64,000 nt of DNA from Roseovarius pacificus (lineage in GTDB: Bacteria > Pseudomonadota > Alphaproteobacteria > Rhodobacterales > Rhodobacteraceae), in the NCBI RefSeq assembly GCF_900142665.1, contig NZ_FRBR01000004.1, forward strand, positions 1-64,000, written 5' to 3'. Positions 46,757 to 54,900 of the stretch are shown here, piece by piece. Each line of letters starts with the position of its first letter. Within the stretch, counting starts at the first letter, position 1. The notes below the pieces were generated by a model, which ran no database searches, had not been told where the DNA came from, and saw only the letters and a list, made by a program, of their open reading frames with translations. The position numbers were made by a program, and so were the translations under genes.

Positions 46757-48567
46757 TTCTGATCTGACCGGGATTTGCGTTTGAAGCTGGATTTGATGTT
46801 GCCCAGAACGTCGGGTCTATATCCCTGAGTGCGCATGATCAGGTATTGTTGCGAGAACGTGATCGTGTTGTTCGCAATCCAGTAGATCACCAGCCCGCTG
46901 GCAAAGCTGCCCAGCATGAACATGAACACCCATGGCATCCACGCAAAGATCATCTGTTGCGTCGGATCGGTGGGGGCCGGGTTCAGCTTTTGCTGGAGCC
47001 ACATCGAAATCCCCAGAAGCAGCGGCAAAATACCGATGAAGATGAGCGCGAGGATCGAGCCGGGCTCGGGCGCGTCCCAGGGGAGAGCCCCCCAGAGGTT
47101 ATAAAGCGAGGACGGGTCGGGTGCGGACAAGTCCTTGATCCAGCCGATCCAGGGCGCATGGCGCAGCTCCAGTGTGACGAAGATCACCTTGTAGAGCGAA
47201 AAGAAGATCGGGATTTGCAGAAGGATGGGCAGGCAGCCCGAGGCCGGGTTGACCTTTTCCTTCTTGTAAAGCTCCATCATCTGCTTTTGCAGCGCCTGCC
47301 GGTCGTCGCCCGCCGCTTCCTTGATTTGCTCCATCTGCGGCTGAAGTTCCTTCATCTTCGCCATTGAGACGTAGGATTTGAAGGCCAGCGGCAGCAGAAG
47401 CGCCTTGATGAACAGCGTGAGGCCGATGATCGCCCACCCCATCGAGCCGGTCAGGCCCATGCCCGCCAGCGTGGCGTTCAGCCAGTGCAGCACGGCGAAA
47501 ATCGGCTTGGTCAGGAAAAAGAACCAGCCCCAGTCAATCGAGTCGAGGAAACGGTCGATCCCGGCATCGTTCTGATAGCTGCGGATCGTGGCCCATTCCT
47601 TGGCCCCGGCGAACAGCCGGGTGGACACAGTGGCGCTCTGCCCCGGTTCCAGGGTCTCGGTGCGTTGCTTGGACGTGGTCTGATAGATGTCGCGGCGGGT
47701 GTCCCTGAAGGTGGTGAAACGCGCGCCCGCATCGCCGGGAATCAGCGTCGTCATCCAGTAATGGTCGGTGAAGCCGATCCAGCCGCTTTCCTCGACGGCG
47801 CTCTCCTTGTGGTCCGACGCCGGTTCGAAATCGTCGTAGTCGGTCTCGGTCAGTTCGCCATCGACCATGCGAATGGCGCCTTCGTGCAGGATGAAGAAGT
47901 TCTTCAGGTCGGCGGGTTCGCCATGTCGTGCCAGAATGCCGTAAGGGGCCAGCGATGCGGTTGTGGAGCCGGTGTTTTCGACCGTCTGGGTGACAGTGAA
48001 CATGAAATCTTCGTCAACGCTGATTTCACGGCGGAATGTCATCCCGGCCCCGTTATCCCAAACCAGGGTCAGGGGGCTGTCCGGGGTCAGCGTGTCGCCG
48101 CTTTCCACCTGCCACATGGTGTTGGCGCCGGGCACCGTTTCAGCGTTCAGCCCCTGGCCGGGGGCCCAGCCGAACAACGCATAATAGGCGTTGTTGCTGC
48201 CCACGGGAGACAAGAGCGTAACGATGTCGGAGCCGGGTTCGAGCGTTTCGCGGTATTTGCGCAAGGCCAGTTGGTCGATCCGGCCGCCCAACAGCGAAAC
48301 GGAGCCTTCCAGGCTGGGCGTTTCGATTGCAACGCGCGGCGCGTCGGAGGCGGCATCGGTTCCTGCGGCTTCTGTCGCGGTATCGGCGGCACCCGTGGCG
48401 GTGCGTGGGGCCGATGCTGTGGTGTCGGCGCTTGCTTCGGTTTGCGTGGTGGCCGTCGTGTCGGCGTCTTGCGGTGTGTCGGGCGGCGGGAACAGCACGA
48501 ACCAGACCAGGATCACGATGAAGCTGAGCGCTGTCGCAAGGATTAGGTTCTTGTTCTGATCATCCAT
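46753..48567 (-). CDS. yidC: Membrane protein insertase YidC
   Basis: A 604-residue inner-membrane insertase with an N-terminal signal anchor (LILATALSFIVILVWFVLFP), a large periplasmic beta domain (about residues 60-350), and the C-terminal conserved core of about five helices (PIFAVLHWLNATLAGMGLTG, AFKSYVSMAKMKELQPQMEQ, PIFFSLYKVIFVTLELRHAP, MPWVFMFMLGSFASGLVIYW). It inserts and folds membrane proteins. Low-complexity Ala/Thr/Asp-rich linker at residues about 35-75. Start 48567 gives MDDQNKN. Confidence 0.95.
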   Translation of the reverse strand: MDDQNKNLILATALSFIVILVWFVLFPPPDTPQDADTTATTQTEASADTTASAPRTATGAADTATEAAGTDAASDAPRVAIETPSLEGSVSLLGGRIDQLALRKYRETLEPGSDIVTLLSPVGSNNAYYALFGWAPGQGLNAETVPGANTMWQVESGDTLTPDSPLTLVWDNGAGMTFRREISVDEDFMFTVTQTVENTGSTTASLAPYGILARHGEPADLKNFFILHEGAIRMVDGELTETDYDDFEPASDHKESAVEESGWIGFTDHYWMTTLIPGDAGARFTTFRDTRRDIYQTTSKQRTETLEPGQSATVSTRLFAGAKEWATIRSYQNDAGIDRFLDSIDWGWFFFLTKPIFAVLHWLNATLAGMGLTGSMGWAIIGLTLFIKALLLPLAFKSYVSMAKMKELQPQMEQIKEAAGDDRQALQKQMMELYKKEKVNPASGCLPILLQIPIFFSLYKVIFVTLELRHAPWIGWIKDLSAPDPSSLYNLWGALPWDAPEPGSILALIFIGILPLLLGISMWLQQKLNPAPTDPTQQMIFAWMPWVFMFMLGSFASGLVIYWIANNTITFSQQYLIMRTQGYRPDVLGNIKSSFKRKSRSDQK

Positions 48568-48680
48568 CGCAGATGGCCACCCGTCTCTGTTTTCAGTCAC
48601 CGCGGTTCAACAGAGTGCGAGGCCAAAGGTCAAGGGGATTCCGGGAAATACGGGCAATGGGGGGTGATTGTCTGGCCGTG

Positions 48681-50210
48681 TCAGCCCGCGGTCCGCTCAA
48701 TACCGGGAAGCTGTGCCAGGCGGTTGCGGTGGCGGGCGGCCCATGCGGGCATGTCGGCGGCGGGCATCGGGCGGCCAATTCCGAATCCCTGCACATGCCC
48801 GCACCCGAGCTGTGCAAGCATGGCGTGCTCTCCGGCGGTCTCCACGCCTTCGGCCAGGGTTTCCAGACCGAGGCGCTCGGACATCGACAGGATGGCCGAG
48901 ACCATACGTTGCTGATCCCGGTCGCCGTCGATGCCGGTCACGAAGGAGCGGTCGATCTTGAGCCGACCCACCGCGAGGCGGCGCAGCGACGACAACGAGG
49001 CATGCCCCGTGCCGAAATCGTCCAGGTCGATCAGGCATCCAAGACGCGCCAGGGCATTGATGTTGCGGGTCACGGTATCGCCGGGGGATTGGGCGACGAC
49101 GGTTTCGAGCACTTCGATGGCCAGCCGGTCGGGAGCAATCTCGTGCCGGTCCAGTTCCCAGCTGATATGATTGATCATGCCGGGCTGTCGCAGTTCCGTT
49201 GGCGACAGATTCAGCCCGATACGGGGGACATAGAGGCCCGATGCCTGCCATTCGCGCAGGGTGGTCAGGCAGTGTTCGAGCATCGTGCGCCCAAGGGCTT
49301 CAAGCTGCCCGGTCTGTTCCAGCAGTGGCAGGAAGTCCGCGGGCCCCAGAATGCCACGGGTGGGATGGTTCCAGCGTGCAAGGGCCTCCACCCCGCTGAG
49401 GGCGCCGCTGTCGGTCGATATCTGCGGCTGGAACCACGGCAGGAATTCACCATGGTTCAATGCGCGGGTCAGTTCGTCATCCGCGAGATGCGCACGGGCC
49501 GGTAGTCGCCGCATATCCGGGGCAAAGGCGCGGATGGACGAGGGTCCGCTGCGGCGGGCTTCGTCCAGGGCGAGTTCGGCGGCGTCCACAAGCGCCCGTC
49601 CGGTCGACCGTGTCAATTGCGTGTCGAGGCACAGGCCGGTCGATACGGTTGGGCAGACGGTCACAGTGTTCAGTGATACGGGCTCTTCCGCTGCCGCGTG
49701 CAGCCGCCTGGCGATATGCAGCGCGGCATCAATGGTCAGCCGCCGCGAGGGGCGCAGCGCGATTGCCAGTTTTCCGGTGTTCAACTCAAAAATCTGATCC
49801 CCCCGGCGCAATATCCTGTCGAGGCGGTTCAGTGTATGGCGCGAAATGTCTTCGGCGGCATCGGGATTGAATTGACGGATCAGATCGTCGGGCTCGTCGA
49901 TCTGAAGCAGAATACAGGCGGTGTGTGCCGAACGCCTTCGGGCCGTGCGTATGGCGGCATCCAGCGCTGTGCAGAGCGGTTCCCGGTCGGTGCGTTGCGC
50001 CGGGTGTAATCCGTTAAGACGCATGACGACGCCTGTCATGAGGAAAGTGGCGGGCAGGCCCAGAACCAGTGCCATAAGGACCGTTTGAGCGCCGAAGGCG
50101 ATGCTGCCCACCGCCAGCCCGGCCAGGAGTATCAGAATCGCAAGGTTCTCGCGCGTGGGCCATGCGCGTGCCCGATGCGGTTTGGGACCCTTGTTTTGCG
50201 ATTGTGGCAT
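48681..50210 (-). CDS. EAL-domain c-di-GMP phosphodiesterase with degenerate GGDEF
   Basis: A 509-residue membrane protein: two N-terminal helices (NLAILILLAGLAVGSIAFGA and LMALVLGLPATFLMTGVVM), a GGDEF-fold region (about 80-225) lacking the GGDEF motif, and a complete EAL domain (about 240-490) with GVEALARWNH, NLSPTELR, EVLETVV, DDFGTGHASLSSLRR, LKIDRSF, EGVET and QGFGIGRPM. Likely hydrolyses c-di-GMP; no cyclase activity expected. Confidence 0.92.
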   Translation of the reverse strand: MPQSQNKGPKPHRARAWPTRENLAILILLAGLAVGSIAFGAQTVLMALVLGLPATFLMTGVVMRLNGLHPAQRTDREPLCTALDAAIRTARRRSAHTACILLQIDEPDDLIRQFNPDAAEDISRHTLNRLDRILRRGDQIFELNTGKLAIALRPSRRLTIDAALHIARRLHAAAEEPVSLNTVTVCPTVSTGLCLDTQLTRSTGRALVDAAELALDEARRSGPSSIRAFAPDMRRLPARAHLADDELTRALNHGEFLPWFQPQISTDSGALSGVEALARWNHPTRGILGPADFLPLLEQTGQLEALGRTMLEHCLTTLREWQASGLYVPRIGLNLSPTELRQPGMINHISWELDRHEIAPDRLAIEVLETVVAQSPGDTVTRNINALARLGCLIDLDDFGTGHASLSSLRRLAVGRLKIDRSFVTGIDGDRDQQRMVSAILSMSERLGLETLAEGVETAGEHAMLAQLGCGHVQGFGIGRPMPAADMPAWAARHRNRLAQLPGIERTAG

Positions 50211-50264
50211 GTGCCGCGCTCCGACCGTGTGGGGCGACCTTAGCCCCCGGTCGTCAACAGCGGC

Positions 50265-51143
50265 TTAACGCAGCCGGGGCAGGGCCTCGGGATTTGCGTC
50301 GACTTTTAGCGATCCGCGCTCCAACCCCTCGAAATCAAAGAGTTTCGGGTCGAGCAAATGCGAGGGGCGGGCGTTCATCAGGGCGCGGAACATGACCTGA
50401 CGGCGGCCCGGCGAGTTGGCTTCCCAGCCATCCAGAATCTGTTTGACCTGCTGACGCTGCAAGCCGTCCTGCGAGCCGCAGAGATCACAGGGGATAATCG
50501 GGTAATTCATTGATTTCGCGAATTTTTCGCAATCGGCCTCGGCCACGAAGGCCAGCGGGCGATACACGAACAGGTCGCCCTCTTCGTTGAGCAGCTTGGG
50601 CGGCATGGTGGCCAGCCGTCCGCCATGGAAGAGGTTCATGAAAAAGGTTTCGAGAATGTCGTCGCGGTGATGGCCGAGCACCACCGCCGAGCACCCCTCT
50701 TCACGGGCGATGCGATAGAGATTGCCGCGGCGAAGGCGGGAGCAGAGCGCGCAATAGGTGCGGCCCTGCGGCACCTTGTCGACCACGACGGAATAGGTGT
50801 CCTGATATTCGATCCGGTGCGGAACGCCCTTGTTTTCAAGGAATTCCGGCAACACAGTGGCCGGGAAACCGGGCTGACCCTGATCCAGATTGCAGGCCAG
50901 AATCTCGACCGGGAGAAGACCGCGCCATTTCAACTCGTGCAATACGGCGAGCAGGGTATAGCTGTCCTTGCCGCCGGACAGGCAGACCAGCCATTTGGGG
51001 GGCGTATCGGTTTTTTCGACCATGCTGAAATGATCAATCGCCTCGCGCGTCTGGCGCACGATGCGTTTGCGCAGCTTCCTGAACTCGGTGGTCGAGGGGG
51101 CACCGGCAAAGAGCGGATGGATATCTTGGGCGTCGTCCAGCAT
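50265..51143 (-). CDS. ttcA: tRNA 2-thiocytidine synthetase TtcA
   Basis: A 292-residue ATP-PPi-type enzyme that thiolates C32 of tRNAs with a [4Fe-4S] cluster. PP-loop [20 protein letters not shown], cluster cysteines in [13 protein letters not shown] and a C-terminal [12 protein letters not shown] pair. Precedes the EAL gene by 54 bp on the same strand. Confidence 0.93.
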   Translation of the reverse strand: MLDDAQDIHPLFAGAPSTTEFRKLRKRIVRQTREAIDHFSMVEKTDTPPKWLVCLSGGKDSYTLLAVLHELKWRGLLPVEILACNLDQGQPGFPATVLPEFLENKGVPHRIEYQDTYSVVVDKVPQGRTYCALCSRLRRGNLYRIAREEGCSAVVLGHHRDDILETFFMNLFHGGRLATMPPKLLNEEGDLFVYRPLAFVAEADCEKFAKSMNYPIIPCDLCGSQDGLQRQQVKQILDGWEANSPGRRQVMFRALMNARPSHLLDPKLFDFEGLERGSLKVDANPEALPRLR

Positions 51144-51187
51144 GAGGAGGCTTTAGGGAATTTCCAGTCGCCGGACAAGGGGCCGCG

Positions 51188-51270
51188 TTTCGTACGAAAC
51201 GTACGATGTGTACGCGGGTTTTGTACGAAACCAGGGGGGTCCGGGGAAATTCGTGTCCATCATGGACGCA
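51188..51270 (-). repeat. Dispersed intergenic repeat, copy 2
   Basis: Reverse-complement relative of 36257-36335: read on the minus strand it begins TGCGTCCATGATGGACACG and continues through TTTCGTACAAAACCCGCGTA, then CACATCGTAC, to GTTTCGTACGAAAC. It lies between the tlpA stop and ttcA start. Direct repeats and a palindromic GTTTCGTACGAAAC end suggest a family scattered in the genome. Confidence 0.7.
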
Positions 51271-51280
51271 AATCCGCCTT

Positions 51281-51850
51281 TCAGCCCCCGCCTGCCTGCC
51301 CCTCGATCAGCGCGGTGAGGATCGCCTTGGCGCTGTCGGAATTCCAGTGGGCGTCGCCCTGCATCCGGGCGATTTCCTGGCCCTCGGGGTCGAGGATCAC
51401 GGTGATGGGCAGGCCGAACACGCCCATTTCGCGGGCCAGCGCGCTTTTGGGGTCGCGGTGGAGCGGCAGGTTGTCGACGCCGATGTCGTCGAAGAACTTT
51501 TTCATCGCGGGGGGCGGGTTGCGGCCCGTGGCGATGGTGACGACCTCGAACGCATCGCCGCCCAGTTCGGCCTGAAGCTCGGACAGCATGGGCATTTCCT
51601 TGCGGCAGGGGGCGCACCATGTGGCCCAGAAATTCAGCACCACATGCTTGCCCGCGTAATCCGCCAGTGCCCCCGAAGAGCCGTCTTCGCGTTCGAACGC
51701 GGTGGCGGGCGCGGCCTGCGGCGTGGCGTGGAAGGTCAGCTTTTTCATGTCACCTTCGCGCAGGGCTTCGAGCGCGGCGGTATCGGCCAAGGCGGCGTTT
51801 GCACCGAGCGCGAGCGCCATATAAAGGAAACCGTAACGAATGAACTTCAT
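51281..51850 (-). CDS. TlpA-family periplasmic thiol:disulfide reductase
   Basis: A 189-residue secreted thioredoxin-like protein with a signal peptide ([18 protein letters not shown]), active site WCAPC in [19 protein letters not shown] and cis-Pro loop [11 protein letters not shown]. It reduces disulfides in the periplasm, for example in cytochrome c maturation. Divergent from argH. Confidence 0.9.
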   Translation of the reverse strand: MKFIRYGFLYMALALGANAALADTAALEALREGDMKKLTFHATPQAAPATAFEREDGSSGALADYAGKHVVLNFWATWCAPCRKEMPMLSELQAELGGDAFEVVTIATGRNPPPAMKKFFDDIGVDNLPLHRDPKSALAREMGVFGLPITVILDPEGQEIARMQGDAHWNSDSAKAILTALIEGQAGGG

Positions 51851-51876
51851 TTTCCCTCCGAAGGGCTGAGACAGAC

Positions 51877-53268
51877 ATGACCGACACGACCTCGAACCAG
51901 ATGTGGGGCGGCCGCTTTGCCGCCGGACCGGACGCGATCATGGAGGCGATCAATGCCTCGATCGGGTTCGACAAGCGGATGGCGGCACAGGATATCGCCG
52001 GGTCGCGCGCCCATGCCGCCATGCTGGCGGCGACGGGCATTGTCAGTGATAGTGATGCCGAGGCGATGAGGGAAGGCCTGCTCACGGTCTTGTCAGAGAT
52101 CGAAGGCGGGACGTTCGAATTCTCGACCGCGCTGGAGGACATCCACATGAATGTGGAGGCGCGGCTGAAAGAGATCATCGGCGATGCGGCGGGGCGGCTG
52201 CATACGGGCCGCAGCCGCAACGATCAGGTGGCCACGGATTTCCGGCTGTGGGTGCGCGATCAGCTCGATGCCACCGAAGGCGCGCTGCTGGCGCTGATCG
52301 GGGCGCTGCTGGTGCAGGCCGAGGCCGGGGCCGATTGGGTGATGCCGGGATTCACCCATCTGCAAACCGCGCAGCCCGTCACATGGGGGCATCACATGAT
52401 GGCCTATGTGGAAATGTTCGGTCGTGACCTGAGCCGGGTGCGCGATGCGCGTGCACGGATGAACGAATGCCCCTTGGGGGCGGCGGCGCTGGCGGGCACG
52501 TCCTTTCCGATCGACCGCGAGATGACGGCGAAGGCGCTGGGGTTCGAGCGGCCTTCGGCCAATTCGCTGGATGCGGTGAGCGACCGGGATTTCGCGCTGG
52601 AATTCCTGAGCACGGCCAGCATTTGCGCCATGCACCTGAGCCGGATGGCCGAGGAACTGGTGATCTGGTCCAGTGCGCAGTTCCGCTTTGTGGCGTTGTC
52701 GGATCGGTTCTCGACCGGGTCCAGCATCATGCCGCAGAAGAAGAACCCGGACGCCGCCGAACTGATCCGCGCCAAGATCGGGCGGATTTTCGGGGCGAAC
52801 GTGGCGCTGATGACGGTGATGAAGGGGCTGCCGCTGGCCTATTCCAAGGACATGCAGGAAGACAAGGAACAGGTATTCGACGCCGCCGACAACCTGATGC
52901 TGGCGCTGGCCGCGATGGAGGGCATGGTGCGCGACATGAGCGCGAACCGCGACAATCTGGAAGCCGCTGCCGGGTCGGGCTTTTCCACGGCGACCGATCT
53001 GGCCGACTGGCTGGTGCGGGTGCTGGGCATGCCGTTCCGCGAGGCGCATCACGTGACCGGGTCGCTGGTGGCGCTGGCCGAGGGCAAGGGGTGCGACCTG
53101 CCCGAGTTGAGCCTTGCGGAGATGCAATCGGTGCATGGCGATATCACGCAGGCGGTTTATGATGTGCTGGGCGTGCATAATTCGGTTGCCTCGCGCACCA
53201 GCTATGGCGGCACGGCGCCCGAACAGGTGCGCGTGCAGGTCGCGCGCTGGAAGGAGATATTGGGATGA
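51877..53268 (+). CDS. argH: Argininosuccinate lyase
   Basis: A 463-residue enzyme that splits argininosuccinate into arginine and fumarate. Family signature [20 protein letters not shown] with catalytic Ser, and [20 protein letters not shown]. First gene of argH-lipoprotein-lysA; ATGA overlap with the next gene. Confidence 0.95.
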   Translation: MTDTTSNQMWGGRFAAGPDAIMEAINASIGFDKRMAAQDIAGSRAHAAMLAATGIVSDSDAEAMREGLLTVLSEIEGGTFEFSTALEDIHMNVEARLKEIIGDAAGRLHTGRSRNDQVATDFRLWVRDQLDATEGALLALIGALLVQAEAGADWVMPGFTHLQTAQPVTWGHHMMAYVEMFGRDLSRVRDARARMNECPLGAAALAGTSFPIDREMTAKALGFERPSANSLDAVSDRDFALEFLSTASICAMHLSRMAEELVIWSSAQFRFVALSDRFSTGSSIMPQKKNPDAAELIRAKIGRIFGANVALMTVMKGLPLAYSKDMQEDKEQVFDAADNLMLALAAMEGMVRDMSANRDNLEAAAGSGFSTATDLADWLVRVLGMPFREAHHVTGSLVALAEGKGCDLPELSLAEMQSVHGDITQAVYDVLGVHNSVASRTSYGGTAPEQVRVQVARWKEILG

Positions 53269-53444
53269 CACGGATTTTCGGTGTTCTGATGCTGGCCGCC
53301 CTGGCCGGGTGCGGCGCGGATGGCGAGCCGATTCGCCCGACGGCGCAGGCCAGTGTCGGGGTTGGCTCGCACGGGGTGCACGGCGCGGTCGGAACGACGC
53401 TGCGGCGCGGCAATGTCAGGGTCGGGATGGGCGTGGCCCTGTGA
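53265..53444 (+). CDS. Small lipoprotein between argH and lysA (LptM-like)
   Basis: A 59-residue protein with a lipobox: [20 protein letters not shown], cysteine at residue 15. Followed by Gly/Val-rich short tail ([19 protein letters not shown]). Lipoproteins in this position, upstream of lysA, resemble LptM, which aids LptD maturation in enterics; the homology here is positional and by size, so low certainty. Starts in the argH stop. Confidence 0.65.
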   Translation: MTRIFGVLMLAALAGCGADGEPIRPTAQASVGVGSHGVHGAVGTTLRRGNVRVGMGVAL

Positions 53445-53497
53445 GGCGGGCCGCCGTTGTCCCGTCCGGGGGTCGGGCGGGGTTGAAACGGCGGGAT

Positions 53498-53540
53498 TTT
53501 GAGTATTTTTGCCAACAAGAAGCAGGGGCGTAACGCCCCG
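53498..53540. repeat. Rhodobacterales-type intergenic motif with hairpin
   Basis: TTTTGAGTATTTTTGCCAAC followed by AAGAAGCAGGGGCG-TAA-CGCCCC. A related core, GGGATATTTTGGGCAAGAAG, lies at about 63907-63926. The GGGGCG/CGCCCC hairpin at 53525-53539 may terminate the argH-lipoprotein transcript. Confidence 0.5.
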
Positions 53541-53597
53541 GATTGCAACCGCCCTGCGCAGAGGTAAGGGGCGGCTGGGTGTAAAGGGGCGCGGGCC

Positions 53598-54863
53598 ATG
53601 GACCATTTTCTGTATCGAAACGGGCAGTTGTTTGCCGAGGATGTGCCGGTGGCCGAGATCGCCGAGGCGGTGGGCACGCCGTTCTATTGCTATTCCACCG
53701 CCACGCTGACCCGCCATTTCCGCCTGTTCGACGAGGCGCTGGAGGGCACCGAGCATCTGGTGTGCTATGCGATGAAGGCGGCGAGCAATCAGGCGATCCT
53801 GAAAACGCTGGCGGCGCTGGGCGCGGGGATGGACGTGGTCTCGGGCGGGGAATATGCGCGCGCCCGTGCGGCGGGCGTGCCCGGTGAGCGGATCGTGTTT
53901 TCCGGCGTCGGCAAGACGCGCGAGGAAATGCGGCAGGCCCTGGAGGGCGGCATCCGGCAGTTTAACGTGGAAAGCGAGCCGGAGATGGCGGCGCTGAACG
54001 CCGTGGCGCTGGAGTTGGGGGTGACGGCCCCGATTGCCGTGCGGGTGAACCCGGATGTGGATGCGAAAACCCATGCCAAGATCGCGACCGGCAAGAGCGA
54101 GAACAAGTTCGGCATCCCGATTGCGCGGGCGCGCGAGGTTTATGCCGAAGCCGCCGCGATGCCGGGGCTGGAGGTGGTCGGGATCGACGTGCATATCGGC
54201 AGCCAGCTGACCGAGTTGGAGCCGTTCCGTCTGGCCTATGAAAAGGTGGCGGAATTGACGGGGGTGCTGCGGCGCGACGGGCACGACATCCGGCGGCTGG
54301 ATCTGGGCGGGGGGCTTGGGATTCCCTACACGCGCTCGAACGACGCGCCGCCCCTGCCGACGGAATACGGCCAGTTGATCAAGGATACGCTGGGGCATCT
54401 GGGATGCGAGATCGAGATCGAGCCGGGGCGTCTGGTGGTCGGCAATGCCGGTATTCTGGTGAGCCGGGTGATCTACCGCAAATCCGGCGAGGGGCGCGAC
54501 TTCCTTATTCTCGACGCGGCGATGAACGATCTGATCCGGCCCGCCATGTATGACGCGCATCACGATATCGTGCCGGTGCAGGAACCCGCGCCGGGGGCCG
54601 AGCAGGCGCCTTATGACGTGGTGGGGCCGGTGTGCGAATCGGGCGATACCTTTGCCAGGGGGCGCATGTTGCCGCCGGTGGGCGAGGGCGATCTGGTGGC
54701 GTTTCGCAGCGCCGGGGCCTATGGTGCGGTGATGTCGAGCGAGTACAATACCCGCCCGCTGATCCCCGAAGTGTTGGTGCATGAGCATCAATTTGCCGTC
54801 ATCCGGCAGCGTCCGACCTTTGACGAGATCATAAAACGCGATACCATTCCCGAGTGGCTGTGA
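53598..54863 (+). CDS. lysA: Diaminopimelate decarboxylase
   Basis: A 421-residue PLP enzyme converting meso-DAP to lysine. PLP-lysine Lys60 in HLVCYAMKAASNQAIL, VVGIDVHIGSQLTEL, the GGGLGIPY glycine loop, VCESGDTFARG with substrate-binding Cys, and GAYGAVMSSEYNTRPL. Consistent with dapF at 9549 in the same pathway. Confidence 0.95.
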   Translation: MDHFLYRNGQLFAEDVPVAEIAEAVGTPFYCYSTATLTRHFRLFDEALEGTEHLVCYAMKAASNQAILKTLAALGAGMDVVSGGEYARARAAGVPGERIVFSGVGKTREEMRQALEGGIRQFNVESEPEMAALNAVALELGVTAPIAVRVNPDVDAKTHAKIATGKSENKFGIPIARAREVYAEAAAMPGLEVVGIDVHIGSQLTELEPFRLAYEKVAELTGVLRRDGHDIRRLDLGGGLGIPYTRSNDAPPLPTEYGQLIKDTLGHLGCEIEIEPGRLVVGNAGILVSRVIYRKSGEGRDFLILDAAMNDLIRPAMYDAHHDIVPVQEPAPGAEQAPYDVVGPVCESGDTFARGRMLPPVGEGDLVAFRSAGAYGAVMSSEYNTRPLIPEVLVHEHQFAVIRQRPTFDEIIKRDTIPEWL

Positions 54864-54900
54864 CCCGAAAGGCGTGTCCGGCCACGAACTGGAGCGGAGC

